Shown: positions 53,939 through 61,817 of the stretch, one piece after another
Numbering within the stretch: the first letter of the stretch is position 1
How the letters are laid out: each line of letters begins with the position of its first letter
Assembly (NCBI RefSeq): GCF_003096195.1
Contig: NZ_CP023004.1
Location: 2,584,501-2,648,500 of the forward strand
Direction: 5' to 3'
DNA: 64,000 nucleotides
DNA from: Ereboglobus luteus
Lineage (GTDB): Bacteria > Verrucomicrobiota > Verrucomicrobiia > Opitutales > Opitutaceae
Program-made: the position numbers and the translations under genes
The notes under the pieces: generated by a model
What the model was told of the DNA's origin: nothing
Seen by the model: the letters and a program-made list of their open reading frames with translations, nothing else
The model's database searches: none

Positions 53939-56218
53939 ATGAAATTACTCCCGGTTTTGGCTTATGGCGCTTTTTGCGCCGGTTTATTAATGTCGCCGCT
54001 TTGCGCGGCCGATGTGCCGCTCTATCGCGACACAAATCAACCCGTGGAGGCGCGTGTGAATGATTTGCTCGGACGCATGACGCTTGAGGAGAAAATCGCG
54101 ATGTGCCACGCCAACACCTACTTCACCAGCTCCGGCGTGCCCAGGCTCGGCGTGCCGGATTTGGTAATGTCGGACGGGCCGCACGGGGTGCACGAGGAGA
54201 GGCTTGTGCATGGTTGGGCGTCGGCGGGGCGCACCGATGATTTCACGACCGACTTGCCCGCCGGCACGGGGCTCGCCGCGACATGGAACACCGTGCTGGC
54301 GTTGCGTTACGGCGAGGTGCTCGGCGCCGAGGCGCGCGCACGCGGCAAGGACATTATTCTCGGGCCGGGCGTCAACATTGCGCGGACGCCGTTGTTTGGC
54401 CGCAATTTTGAATTTTTCGGCGAGGACCCGCATCTGGTCTCGCGCATCACCGTGCCCTACATTCGCGGCGTGCAGGCGCAGGGCGTGGCGGCGTGCGTGA
54501 AACATTTTGCGGTGAACAACCAGGAAATCGGCGCGCGCGAGGGCATTGACGCCGTTGTCGACCGGCGCACGTTGCACGAGATTTATCTCCCGGCTTTCAA
54601 GGCGGCGGTGCGTGAGGCGGATGTTCTCAGCGTGATGGGCGCTTACAACAAGGTGAACGGCGAGCAGGCGTGCGAAAGCGACACGCTGCTCAACAAAATC
54701 CTGAAAAAACAATGGGGCTTCACCGGCTTGGTGGTGTCGGATTGGGGCGGCGCGCACTCGACGATGGGCTGCGCGCTTGGCGGCCTTGACCTTGAAATGA
54801 GCGGACGCCCCAAGCGCGATTACGACGCGATGTATCTCGGCCGTCCCTTTCGCGAGGCGGTGGGGCGGGGGAGGGTGCCGGAGTCCGTGCTCGACGACAA
54901 GGTGCGCCGCATCCTGCGCGTGATGATGCGTATTGGTTCCTTGGATACAAATGGCGCGCGTCCGCGCGGCGCCATGAACACGCCGGCGCACCAGGCGGTG
55001 GCGCGCCAGGTGGCGGAGGAAGGGATCGTGCTTTTGAAAAATGAAGGGAACCTGCTTCCCCTCGACGTGGAAAAACTCACCCGCGTTGCGGTCATTGGCG
55101 GCAATGCGACCAGAAAACATTCGCCCGCGGGCGGGGGATTGCCCGGCGGGGGCAGCTCGGCGGTAAAGCCGCTTTACGAAATCACGCCGCTCGACGGTCT
55201 GCTTGCCAGGCTCGGCTCGCGGGGTGTGACGGTTACGCATACCGCCGGCTACAGCGCCGATGCGGCGGGCGCGGCCGGTGTTTCAAAACTCGTCGGCGAA
55301 TCAGGCGAGACAAGCATCGCCGGCGAACCGGGCGAAAATGCGGCGATTGGCGCGCGCGGCGCGGCGGTGCTGCGCGAACGGGCGGTCGCGGCGGCAAGGG
55401 AGGCGGATGCCGTCATTTTTGTCGGCGGCTTTGACCACTCGGTGGAGACGGAGATGAAGGATCGCGTGGACATGTCGCTGCCTTACGGCCAGGTGGAGTT
55501 AATCCGCGCGCTCATCGCCGCAAATCCGCGCACTGTGGTCATACTCATCGGTGGCTCGGCGATGGAGATGGACTCATGGGTGCGCGATGCGCGCGCCGTG
55601 TTGTTTGCGCCCTATGGCGGAAGCGAGGGCGGCTCGGCGCTTGCGCGGATTTTGGCGGGAGATGTGAATCCATCGGGCAAACTGCCCATCACGCTGGCGC
55701 GCCGGCTTGAGGATTATCCGCCCCATGCCACGGGCGATCGCGCAATGTATCCGGGCGAGGGGCACAAGATTCAATACCGCGAGGGAATTTTTGTCGGCTA
55801 TCGTTATTTTGACGAAAAGAACATCGAGCCGCTGTTCTGCTTTGGTCACGGGCTTTCCTACACGCAGTTCGAGTATTCGGATTTGCGTGTCGAACCGGCG
55901 TCCGGTGCCGGCGTTTCGCGCACGGTAAGTTTTCGCGTTACCAACACCGGCAGGCGCGAGGGCGCGGAGGTGGCGCAGGTGTATGTTTCGCAAAAGAACC
56001 CGAAGATAACGCGCCCCGTGCGCGAGTTGAGGGGATTTGAGAAAGTGTTTCTCAAGCCGGGCGAATCGCGAACTGTGACCTGCGCGCTGAACGCGGACGC
56101 GTTTTCGTATTATGACACGGAGCGTGACGCGTGGCGGGTGAGCGCGGGCGACTATGTCATCGAGGCGGGCGCGTCCTCCCGCGACTTGCGGTTGCGCACC
56201 GGCGTGAGCGTGCGCTGA
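53939..56218 (+). CDS. GH3 family secreted beta-glycosidase
   Basis: The ATG at 53939 gives a signal peptide (MKLLPVLAYGAF...SPLCAA); earlier in-frame starts do not. The 759-aa product has the N-terminal barrel with MSDGPHG and GRNFEFFGEDP, the nucleophile Asp268 in GLVVSDWGGAHS, the second alpha/beta domain (GGFDHSVETEMKDRV, FAPYGGSEGG), and a fibronectin-III-like C-terminal domain (VTNTGRREGAEVAQVYV). GH3 enzymes trim beta-linked glucose, xylose or other sugars from non-reducing ends. It is transcribed opposite to the toroid operon from a shared regulatory region with its own operator. It ends at REP element 6, 56 bp after its stop. Confidence 0.92.
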   Translation: MKLLPVLAYGAFCAGLLMSPLCAADVPLYRDTNQPVEARVNDLLGRMTLEEKIAMCHANTYFTSSGVPRLGVPDLVMSDGPHGVHEERLVHGWASAGRTDDFTTDLPAGTGLAATWNTVLALRYGEVLGAEARARGKDIILGPGVNIARTPLFGRNFEFFGEDPHLVSRITVPYIRGVQAQGVAACVKHFAVNNQEIGAREGIDAVVDRRTLHEIYLPAFKAAVREADVLSVMGAYNKVNGEQACESDTLLNKILKKQWGFTGLVVSDWGGAHSTMGCALGGLDLEMSGRPKRDYDAMYLGRPFREAVGRGRVPESVLDDKVRRILRVMMRIGSLDTNGARPRGAMNTPAHQAVARQVAEEGIVLLKNEGNLLPLDVEKLTRVAVIGGNATRKHSPAGGGLPGGGSSAVKPLYEITPLDGLLARLGSRGVTVTHTAGYSADAAGAAGVSKLVGESGETSIAGEPGENAAIGARGAAVLRERAVAAAREADAVIFVGGFDHSVETEMKDRVDMSLPYGQVELIRALIAANPRTVVILIGGSAMEMDSWVRDARAVLFAPYGGSEGGSALARILAGDVNPSGKLPITLARRLEDYPPHATGDRAMYPGEGHKIQYREGIFVGYRYFDEKNIEPLFCFGHGLSYTQFEYSDLRVEPASGAGVSRTVSFRVTNTGRREGAEVAQVYVSQKNPKITRPVRELRGFEKVFLKPGESRTVTCALNADAFSYYDTERDAWRVSAGDYVIEAGASSRDLRLRTGVSVR

Positions 56219-56274
56219 GCGGTGCCAGTCGGCTCCCCGCGATATAAACAACTGTAATTTTTTTAGAGAGCGGC

Positions 56275-56438
56275 GCGTGCACAAGGAGCGGCGGCGTCCC
56301 GCCGCCGGACGAGGCGAACGCCTCGCCCGTTTTCCAAGACTAACTCAAGTTCGTTTTTGTATTCGAAAATCAAATACGCAAAGGGCGCTCGCGTTGCTCG
56401 CGTCCGGCGGCGGGACGCCGCCGCTCCTTGCGCATGCG
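56275..56438. repeat. REP/BIME-like element 6
   Basis: A ~164-bp copy in the orientation of element 2, between the convergent GH3 and toroid genes. It ends 4 bp beyond the toroid stop (56443) and begins 56 bp after the GH3 stop. Its left end has a small change (GTGCACAAGGAGCGG). Confidence 0.85.
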
Positions 56439-56442
56439 TTGC

Positions 56443-59400
56443 TTAATCCATCACGAACCACCGGGTGGTGGTTGTGGGCTGGCCGGGCGCGGTTAGCTCA
56501 AGCCGGAAGCGGACGGATTTGTCCATTGCGATGCCGGGCAGGGAAAACTCATAGGGGAAGGCATCGAGTGTTTGTGTCACGGGTGCGGCGCCGTCGGTTT
56601 CGATTTCAATCGTCGCGATTGAGCCCGCGGGCGGCTGGGCGGCAAGGGCGACGTAGAGCGAGTCGCGACCAAAGGGGGAGCGAATGCGAAAGGCGCGCAT
56701 TTCGCCCCAGGGCTTTTCGAGTTTGGTTGTTACCGGCTTGGTCTGGAGCGCGGGAATCGCGGGCGCGGCTTCCTCGTTCGCGTCAAAGGTGATGACAGCA
56801 ATGCCGCGGGCGGGAAGGGTGACGGTGTATTGCCCCTGCTTGTTGGCGGTGAGCCTGGGCTTCGTTTTTGCATTGGGATTTCCGATGATTCGCAGAAACG
56901 GTTTTTTGCCGATGGGGATTCCGATGGCGTTCCGGTCAATGGTGACGGCGGCTGTCTCGGCACCGCGCGCCTGGTTGAGAATCACGAGATGAAATTTTGT
57001 TTTTCCGCGCGCGCCAAAATAATCGAGCTTGGGATTGTCCACGCGAAATTTCTCGCGATCGAGCCAGAGCCGGCATTCGGCGTCGTCGAAAACGCGCCCC
57101 GGACGGCCGCCGTAAATGCGCGAGGTGAACCAGACGTAACCTTGCTGTTTTGAGTAGGGAAACCTGATCGCGCCCTTGGTGCGCACATCGGCGTCCGTGA
57201 CGAGGTAATCCACGAGCATCGCAAGATGGACCGGCGCGTGATGCCAGTAGAAGGATGTGATGTCGGGGCCGGTGCGCGGGTAATCCGCGTTTTGCATGAT
57301 GTCGGTGAAGCCGGAGAGATAATATCCGGGGTAGTTGGCGCCGCGCCCGATGATGGTGTTGCGGGCGAAGGTGCGATAATACTCGTCGCCGGTTTCCCCG
57401 TAGAGGCGCAGGAGGTTGGCCGCCCACACGGAAAGCATGATGTTGCTCATGCCGTTGGTGCAGGCGTTGAAGTAGGTCGTGGGTTGCTCAAGGCCAAGCC
57501 CGACCGGGGAGACCACCCACGCGGGAACCTGTTTTTCGGGGAGATCAAATGTGACCGTCGCGCGCGCGTGCGGCTTGAGTCCGTCGGGCCAGCCGAGTCG
57601 ATAGGAGGCGTCTCCCTTCCACCAAATGGTGTGATTGCAAACGTATTTGTTATTTGGATACAGCGTGGTGTTTCCCCCGGCGGGTTGCGGGGCGACCCAA
57701 AGGCCGGCGATGGTGTGCGCCGCGCCCCGCCGGGCGGCGTCGACGTAGCGTTGCTCCCCTGTGAGTTCATGCAGGTCGAGCAGGTCCCACCAGCAGGGAT
57801 AATAGGAAACATTGTAGAAGGGCTGGATGCCGATGGGACTGGCAAGATTGGGGTTCGTCTCAAACGCCCGCGTTATCCAGCCGTCGGCGTTTGCCTGGAT
57901 GCGTTTCAGCAAAGCTGCGTCGGGTTTTTGCCGATAGAGCGCGAGCCAGCCGGACCAATCGGTTTCAGTGCCGCTGTTCGCGGGTTTGAAGGGACGGTTT
58001 TCCGCATCGCGGATGTAGCTGTCGAGCCAGGGATTCAGGCGGCGGGTGAGGTCGTCGACGCCCTGCCAAACGACTGAACCATAGAATAAGTTTCTGAAGC
58101 CGATGCGCGAACTGTTGGTGGTGACGTAGGAATTGTTTTTGGGCTTGGTTGCGAAATGGGCGCTGGGGCGGCTGAGGAGATACTCGATTGTCGGAAGGGC
58201 GCGCTTCCAATAAAAGTCCTCGTCCTTTGTGAGAAGCGCGCTCGAAAGATAAATGAGCGGCGCGGCATGGGTGACGGTGCTTGGGCTTTCAATGTTTTCG
58301 GGACCCTTGAGCCGGGCGTCCCATCCGCCGGCCTTGTCGTCGGCAATGAGGTCAATGATGTTGAGCGCTTGGTCGGTGATCGAGGTCGTGACGGGTTCGC
58401 GATAATCGGTGACGCCGTAGAGCCGCGTGTCGGCGTCCCTCATAACCTGCTCCCAGGATTGCGGCGCCATGACCACGTGCCAGGCGGCGCGGAGTGTGTC
58501 GCCGCGTTTTAACTGCGAGCCGTCGGCGCCGAGAATCGGGGAGAAACTCCACGGCTGCGCCTCGCCGTTTGGCGCGAGAAGCGTGAAGCCGAACCGGGCG
58601 TTGGTTCTGCCGGGCCACGCCGTGTCGAGGAAATCGGGCGCGGCAACGATGCCGCGGGTGATTGCCGGCGATTCGGCGCGCGCCTTGGCTTCGATGAGCG
58701 CGTAAGGGTGCGGCGTGATCGAGGAGGTTATCATCTCGGGACCCTCGGGGATGCGGCGGAATTGGTAAACCGGGGGAAGCATGACGGCGGCGACCTCCTC
58801 GCGCGGCACGGACTGGCCGCACGAAAAGGCAAACGAATACCACGCGTCTTTGCCGACTTCGTGCGACACTTCCACGCGCGCTGCAAAGCCATCGGCCGGA
58901 AGGCTCCAGATTGCGCGAATTGTGGCCGGGGTGCCCGGCGCGCCGGAATCGGACTGGTATGTGACCTCAACTTTTCCGTTCGCAAGCTGGCGCGCGCTTA
59001 CCGGATCGAAGCGCGCAATCGCGCCCGCGACATACGGATCGCGCAAGTCGGCGGCGCGGCGCATCACATGCCCGCCAAGGCGCCAGTCAACCTGCGCGTC
59101 GGTTTTCCACACCGGATAAAACGCATTGAATGAGGCGGTGTTTTTCTCACTGGACAATAGAAACAATGGTTCCGCGCCGGCATCGATGGTGAGCGGCTGA
59201 CCCTTGGCGTTTTTGCAGCGAACCTCCCGCCATACACGATTCTCGCCGCCGGCGGTTTGCGTGGCGCGAAAAACAATGGTTGCCGTTTTGTTTTTCAGCT
59301 CCGCAAGTGTGCGCGAGTTCGCGTCGGGCGCCGAAGGCTGCGGCGCGTGGGCTGTGAAAACACGCCCGGGTTGGACGACGGGCGTCCGGACCGAATTAAA

Positions 59401-59892
59401 GCTGTTGCGCGGGCGGGTGTTGGGATCGATCGCGGTCGTGGTGAGGAGAATGGCTTCGAGGCGTCCGTAGTTGCGCGCGGTGTCGACGATTTCGATCATG
59501 CGCAACCCGGCGTCGAGTTTCATCTCGCCCACATGTTCCCACGCCCAGCCGTCCGCTGTGTGCGCGCCCGATTCGCGGGCGGCGCGCTCGCCGTCGATCT
59601 TGATAAGGAGGCGGCGTTTGCCGGACTGGTTGTTGATGAAATTCTGGGTGCGCGTCCAGACGTGGTAGGAGCCGGGTTGTGTTATGTTGACGCCCGCGAA
59701 AGCCGTGCCGGGCTGGTTGCCGGACTGGATGTGATCGCGGACGCGCTGCCACGAATCGAGCGCGATAAAAGTCTCCGGCTCGACAAGCAAAGTCGCTTCG
59801 GCGGCGCGAACGGGTTGTGTTGATGTGGCGAGCGCAACGCATGCGAATGCAAGCATTGCAAGGCCGGCGGCGGGGGATTTCAGCATGTGCAT
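56443..59892 (-). CDS. Secreted (alpha/alpha)-toroid-like protein with an N-terminal beta module, 1149 aa
   Basis: I start at the ATG at 59892 (or 59886, two codons later), which gives a signal peptide ending QPVRA. After it comes a module beginning ATLLVEPETF, shared with the gene at the left edge of the window. A ~350-residue beta-rich region is followed by helix pairs (LPTIEYLLSRPSAHF, LLDLHELTGEQRYVDAARRGA) and the family signature: NYPGYYLSGF, HHAPVHLAMLVDYLVTD, GAIRFPYSKQQGY, SRIYGGRPGRVFDD. A beta-domain end closes it. This is the fullest stand-alone member of the family here. Its activity is unknown. It is monocistronic between REP element 6 and the LacI gene, with an operator 105 bp upstream. 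Confidence 0.8.
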   Translation of the reverse strand: MHMLKSPAAGLAMLAFACVALATSTQPVRAAEATLLVEPETFIALDSWQRVRDHIQSGNQPGTAFAGVNITQPGSYHVWTRTQNFINNQSGKRRLLIKIDGERAARESGAHTADGWAWEHVGEMKLDAGLRMIEIVDTARNYGRLEAILLTTTAIDPNTRPRNSFNSVRTPVVQPGRVFTAHAPQPSAPDANSRTLAELKNKTATIVFRATQTAGGENRVWREVRCKNAKGQPLTIDAGAEPLFLLSSEKNTASFNAFYPVWKTDAQVDWRLGGHVMRRAADLRDPYVAGAIARFDPVSARQLANGKVEVTYQSDSGAPGTPATIRAIWSLPADGFAARVEVSHEVGKDAWYSFAFSCGQSVPREEVAAVMLPPVYQFRRIPEGPEMITSSITPHPYALIEAKARAESPAITRGIVAAPDFLDTAWPGRTNARFGFTLLAPNGEAQPWSFSPILGADGSQLKRGDTLRAAWHVVMAPQSWEQVMRDADTRLYGVTDYREPVTTSITDQALNIIDLIADDKAGGWDARLKGPENIESPSTVTHAAPLIYLSSALLTKDEDFYWKRALPTIEYLLSRPSAHFATKPKNNSYVTTNSSRIGFRNLFYGSVVWQGVDDLTRRLNPWLDSYIRDAENRPFKPANSGTETDWSGWLALYRQKPDAALLKRIQANADGWITRAFETNPNLASPIGIQPFYNVSYYPCWWDLLDLHELTGEQRYVDAARRGAAHTIAGLWVAPQPAGGNTTLYPNNKYVCNHTIWWKGDASYRLGWPDGLKPHARATVTFDLPEKQVPAWVVSPVGLGLEQPTTYFNACTNGMSNIMLSVWAANLLRLYGETGDEYYRTFARNTIIGRGANYPGYYLSGFTDIMQNADYPRTGPDITSFYWHHAPVHLAMLVDYLVTDADVRTKGAIRFPYSKQQGYVWFTSRIYGGRPGRVFDDAECRLWLDREKFRVDNPKLDYFGARGKTKFHLVILNQARGAETAAVTIDRNAIGIPIGKKPFLRIIGNPNAKTKPRLTANKQGQYTVTLPARGIAVITFDANEEAAPAIPALQTKPVTTKLEKPWGEMRAFRIRSPFGRDSLYVALAAQPPAGSIATIEIETDGAAPVTQTLDAFPYEFSLPGIAMDKSVRFRLELTAPGQPTTTTRWFVMD

Positions 59893-59990
59893 GTTTTGGC
59901 GGCGGAAGTAAGACGCGGTCGGTTCAAGAAGTGAACGAACTGCGCCACGCATGCATGCAGTCGCGGCTGAAAAAGGGAATGCCGATTTTG

Positions 59991-60003
59991 GTCAACATTT
60001 GAC
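59991..60003. promoter_or_regulatory. LacI-type operator, copy 6
   Basis: GTCAACATTTGAC, one change from the palindrome. It lies 105 bp (centre to ATG) before the toroid gene at 59892 and 18 bp beyond the stop of the LacI gene. Confidence 0.7.
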
Positions 60004-60021
60004 CTTAACCGCCGCAACCGG

Positions 60022-61128
60022 TTACTGCAGAAAGCCGAGGAACTCGGGATGCTTGCTCTTTTTCGAAGTGTGCGGGGATTTTTTCCTGCGCGCCGGGCGG
60101 GCGTTTGGCGATATAAGCGTGTAGCCCTCGCGCTGGTGGCTGTCCGCCATCACGACCTTTGGATCGTCCGGCTCGCCGGTGAGGTTCAGGTTGAGCTGGC
60201 TGATCACAAGTTGAAACGCCTCCTCGCCGACCAACGGATAACGATGATCCACCCCGGCCGCGTCGGTGGGCGGCTCGGAGCGGTCTATGCTCGCAAAGCA
60301 CACATCCTCGGGGATGCGAACGCCGATCTCGCGCAGCAGATGATACACGCTCGCCGCGCTGATGATGACATCGGGATCGTATTTTTTCACCCATGCGCGA
60401 AGGTGTTCGTGCGAGATTTGCGGCTTGGGCAAAATGGGAATGCGATCGCCCGGCGGGATCTTTGATTGGTAATAGAGAAATGACGAAGTGAAGAGCTTGT
60501 GGCCGATGCCGCCTTCGTTGTAAGTCATGACAAGCCCCAGCCGGCGATGCCCGAGATTGGTGGCTGTCTCGAGGAGTTCGTCCATCATCTGGAGATAGTC
60601 GGGACACGCCCGATGCATGCGCGGCGAAAGAATGCTATAGCCGGCGGTGGCGGCGGAAAAACCCGTGAGGTCGAAATCGATTTTCGCGACACCGCTGGCA
60701 AAAGGCGCAAAAATAACACCGCGTATGCCGCGCGCGACAAGGATGGAGCGAAGCCGCCGGGCGTTCATGCCAAGCTCGACCAGATAAAACACATCGACGC
60801 CAAACCCGACATTTTTTGCGATATTTCGCACGCCCTCAAGCATGCCAAGGATGGGAGGGTAGTGCTGCACCTGCTCGCGCGTGAGCTCGGGGATTACGAA
60901 TGCGATGTTGGACGGCGCGCGATCAGCGCGGGCGACACGCAAATGCACCATTAATTCCGAAATGCGCGGATCGGTGCGATAGCCCATTTCCTTGACGAGC
61001 TTGAGAATCGCGTCACGCCGCTCGTCGGATATTTTCGGACTGTTGCGAAGGGCGAGCGAAACGGTCGAAACAGAAACGCCGGCAACCTCGGCGATCTCTC
61101 TCATGCTGACTGTGGTGGAGGGGGGCAT
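60022..61128 (-). CDS. LacI-family transcriptional regulator
   Basis: The 368-aa protein has an N-terminal helix-turn-helix (residues 7-32: VSMREIAEVAGVSVSTVS, then NSPKISDERR), a hinge (MGYRTDPRISELMVHLR) that departs from the usual YxPN-xxAR hinge, and a periplasmic-binding-like effector domain (SNIAFVIPE, GVIFAPFA, RLGLVMTYNE, DVCFASIDRSEPP). It should repress genes for sugar use until a sugar binds. It is placed to be autoregulated: an operator-like site starts 34 bp before its ATG. The same site occurs before every toroid gene and the GH3 gene in this window, so it is the natural candidate to control the island. Confidence 0.92.
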   Translation of the reverse strand: MPPSTTVSMREIAEVAGVSVSTVSLALRNSPKISDERRDAILKLVKEMGYRTDPRISELMVHLRVARADRAPSNIAFVIPELTREQVQHYPPILGMLEGVRNIAKNVGFGVDVFYLVELGMNARRLRSILVARGIRGVIFAPFASGVAKIDFDLTGFSAATAGYSILSPRMHRACPDYLQMMDELLETATNLGHRRLGLVMTYNEGGIGHKLFTSSFLYYQSKIPPGDRIPILPKPQISHEHLRAWVKKYDPDVIISAASVYHLLREIGVRIPEDVCFASIDRSEPPTDAAGVDHRYPLVGEEAFQLVISQLNLNLTGEPDDPKVVMADSHQREGYTLISPNARPARRKKSPHTSKKSKHPEFLGFLQ

Positions 61129-61161
61129 GATGGTTAAGATAAAAGGCGCGAACCTGCCGTA

Positions 61162-61174
61162 GTCAACTATTGAC
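61162..61174. promoter_or_regulatory. LacI-type operator, copy 7 (autoregulatory)
   Basis: GTCAACTATTGAC, one change from the palindrome. Its centre is 40 bp before the LacI gene start at 61128, suggesting that the regulator controls itself. Confidence 0.7.
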
Positions 61175-61459
61175 TTGGCCGTGCCATCACGGGAGCGATT
61201 GTATTACTACCCCGTATATTCCACATAGTAATATGTTGTTGCGAAATAAATTAGACTGCAGGTGATTGCGCGGCCCAGATGCCGATTGAATCAAGGAACG
61301 CGCGGCTGCATCGCACGGCAAGCATGAGGCTTGTGGACGCAAGCAGCTACAAATATTTGCGGAGTTTGGGGATTTTGGCGCCTTCTTGGTTCTCATTCGG
61401 GGCGGCCTTGGTTGCCATTGAAGCCTGTGTTTGGTCGTGAATCACCCTCAATCAACAAG
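61175..61459. other. Intergenic region, no gene seen
   Basis: About 285 bp without convincing coding frames. A short AT-rich inverted repeat (TATTACTA at 61202-61209 and TAGTAATA at 61226-61233) is present, of unknown use. A short plus-strand frame ends ALVAIEACVWS near 61440, with no start or family features. Confidence 0.5.
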
Positions 61460-61488
61460 AAAGCCCTCTCCGATGAGGAGAAGGCTTT
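61460..61488 (-). terminator. Terminator-like hairpin after tRNA-Pro
   Basis: AAAGCCCTCTCC and GGAGAAGGCTTT form a 12-bp stem (one G-T pair on one strand) around a 5-nt loop. On the minus strand it lies 10 bp downstream of the tRNA and is followed by CTTGTTG, a weak T tract. It probably ends the tRNA transcript. Confidence 0.6.
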
Positions 61489-61498
61489 TCTGGTAAAA

Positions 61499-61575
61499 TG
61501 GTCGGGCCGGAGAGATTCGAACTCTCGACCTCTTGCACCCCATGCAAGCGCGCTACCAGGCTACGCTACGGCCCG
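61499..61575 (-). tRNA. tRNA-Pro (anticodon GGG)
   Basis: 77 nt. On the minus strand it begins CGGGCCGTAGCGTAGCCTGG and ends with CGGCCCG plus discriminator A and an encoded CCA. The acceptor stem CGGGCCG/CGGCCCG pairs fully. The anticodon arm is CTTGC-ATGGGGT-GCAAG, so the anticodon is GGG (proline). The T arm reads GAGAG-TTCGAAT-CTCTC. Confidence 0.95.
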
Positions 61576-61691
61576 AACAAAAGGAGACGCAGCAAGGCTG
61601 ACACCGCGCAAACTTGCAAGCGGTTTTTTCTTAAAAATATTCGTCCCCGTTTAATCGCAGCTTCGCGCCCGGCTCACTTTCCGCGCAGGGC

Positions 61692-61720
61692 TTGACAAGA
61701 CTTTCACGCAATAGTTAATT
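61692..61720 (+). promoter_or_regulatory. Probable sigma-70-type promoter of nusA-infB
   Basis: TTGACA at 61692-61697 and TTAATT at 61715-61720 are spaced 17 bp apart. It lies about 100 bp before the nusA start, upstream of the leader hairpin. Confidence 0.55.
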
Positions 61721-61756
61721 TCGCACGCATATATAAACGTTCACTTTGCGAAAACC

Positions 61757-61787
61757 AAAGGTGGGCCTCTTGGCCTGCTTTTTTTTT
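61757..61787 (+). terminator. Terminator-like hairpin in the nusA leader (possible attenuator)
   Basis: AAAGGTGGGCC-TCTT-GGCCTGCTTT forms a stem with a GGCC/GGCC core and outer wobble and A-T pairs, followed by an unbroken run of nine T (61779-61787). It is on the plus strand between the likely promoter and the nusA ATG at 61818. No plus-strand gene ends here, so it would act on the nusA transcript itself. Confidence 0.6.
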
Positions 61788-61817
61788 CCTCACACACCAA
61801 CACCTTACAACATCACT

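Noticed and set aside
23179-56438. Repeats as a CRISPR array
   Set aside because: The copies are far apart, about 150 bp long, with inner palindromes and no regular spacers; they fit REP elements with a RAYT gene.
26697-57660. Scattered GGATACA / TGTATCC words in coding regions
   Set aside because: About eight were noticed in the window, near chance expectation for a 7-mer on both strands; only the perfect inverted repeat in the GH16 gene stands out.
61187-61396. 69-codon minus-strand frame before the tRNA
   Set aside because: No recognisable feature and no conserved context.
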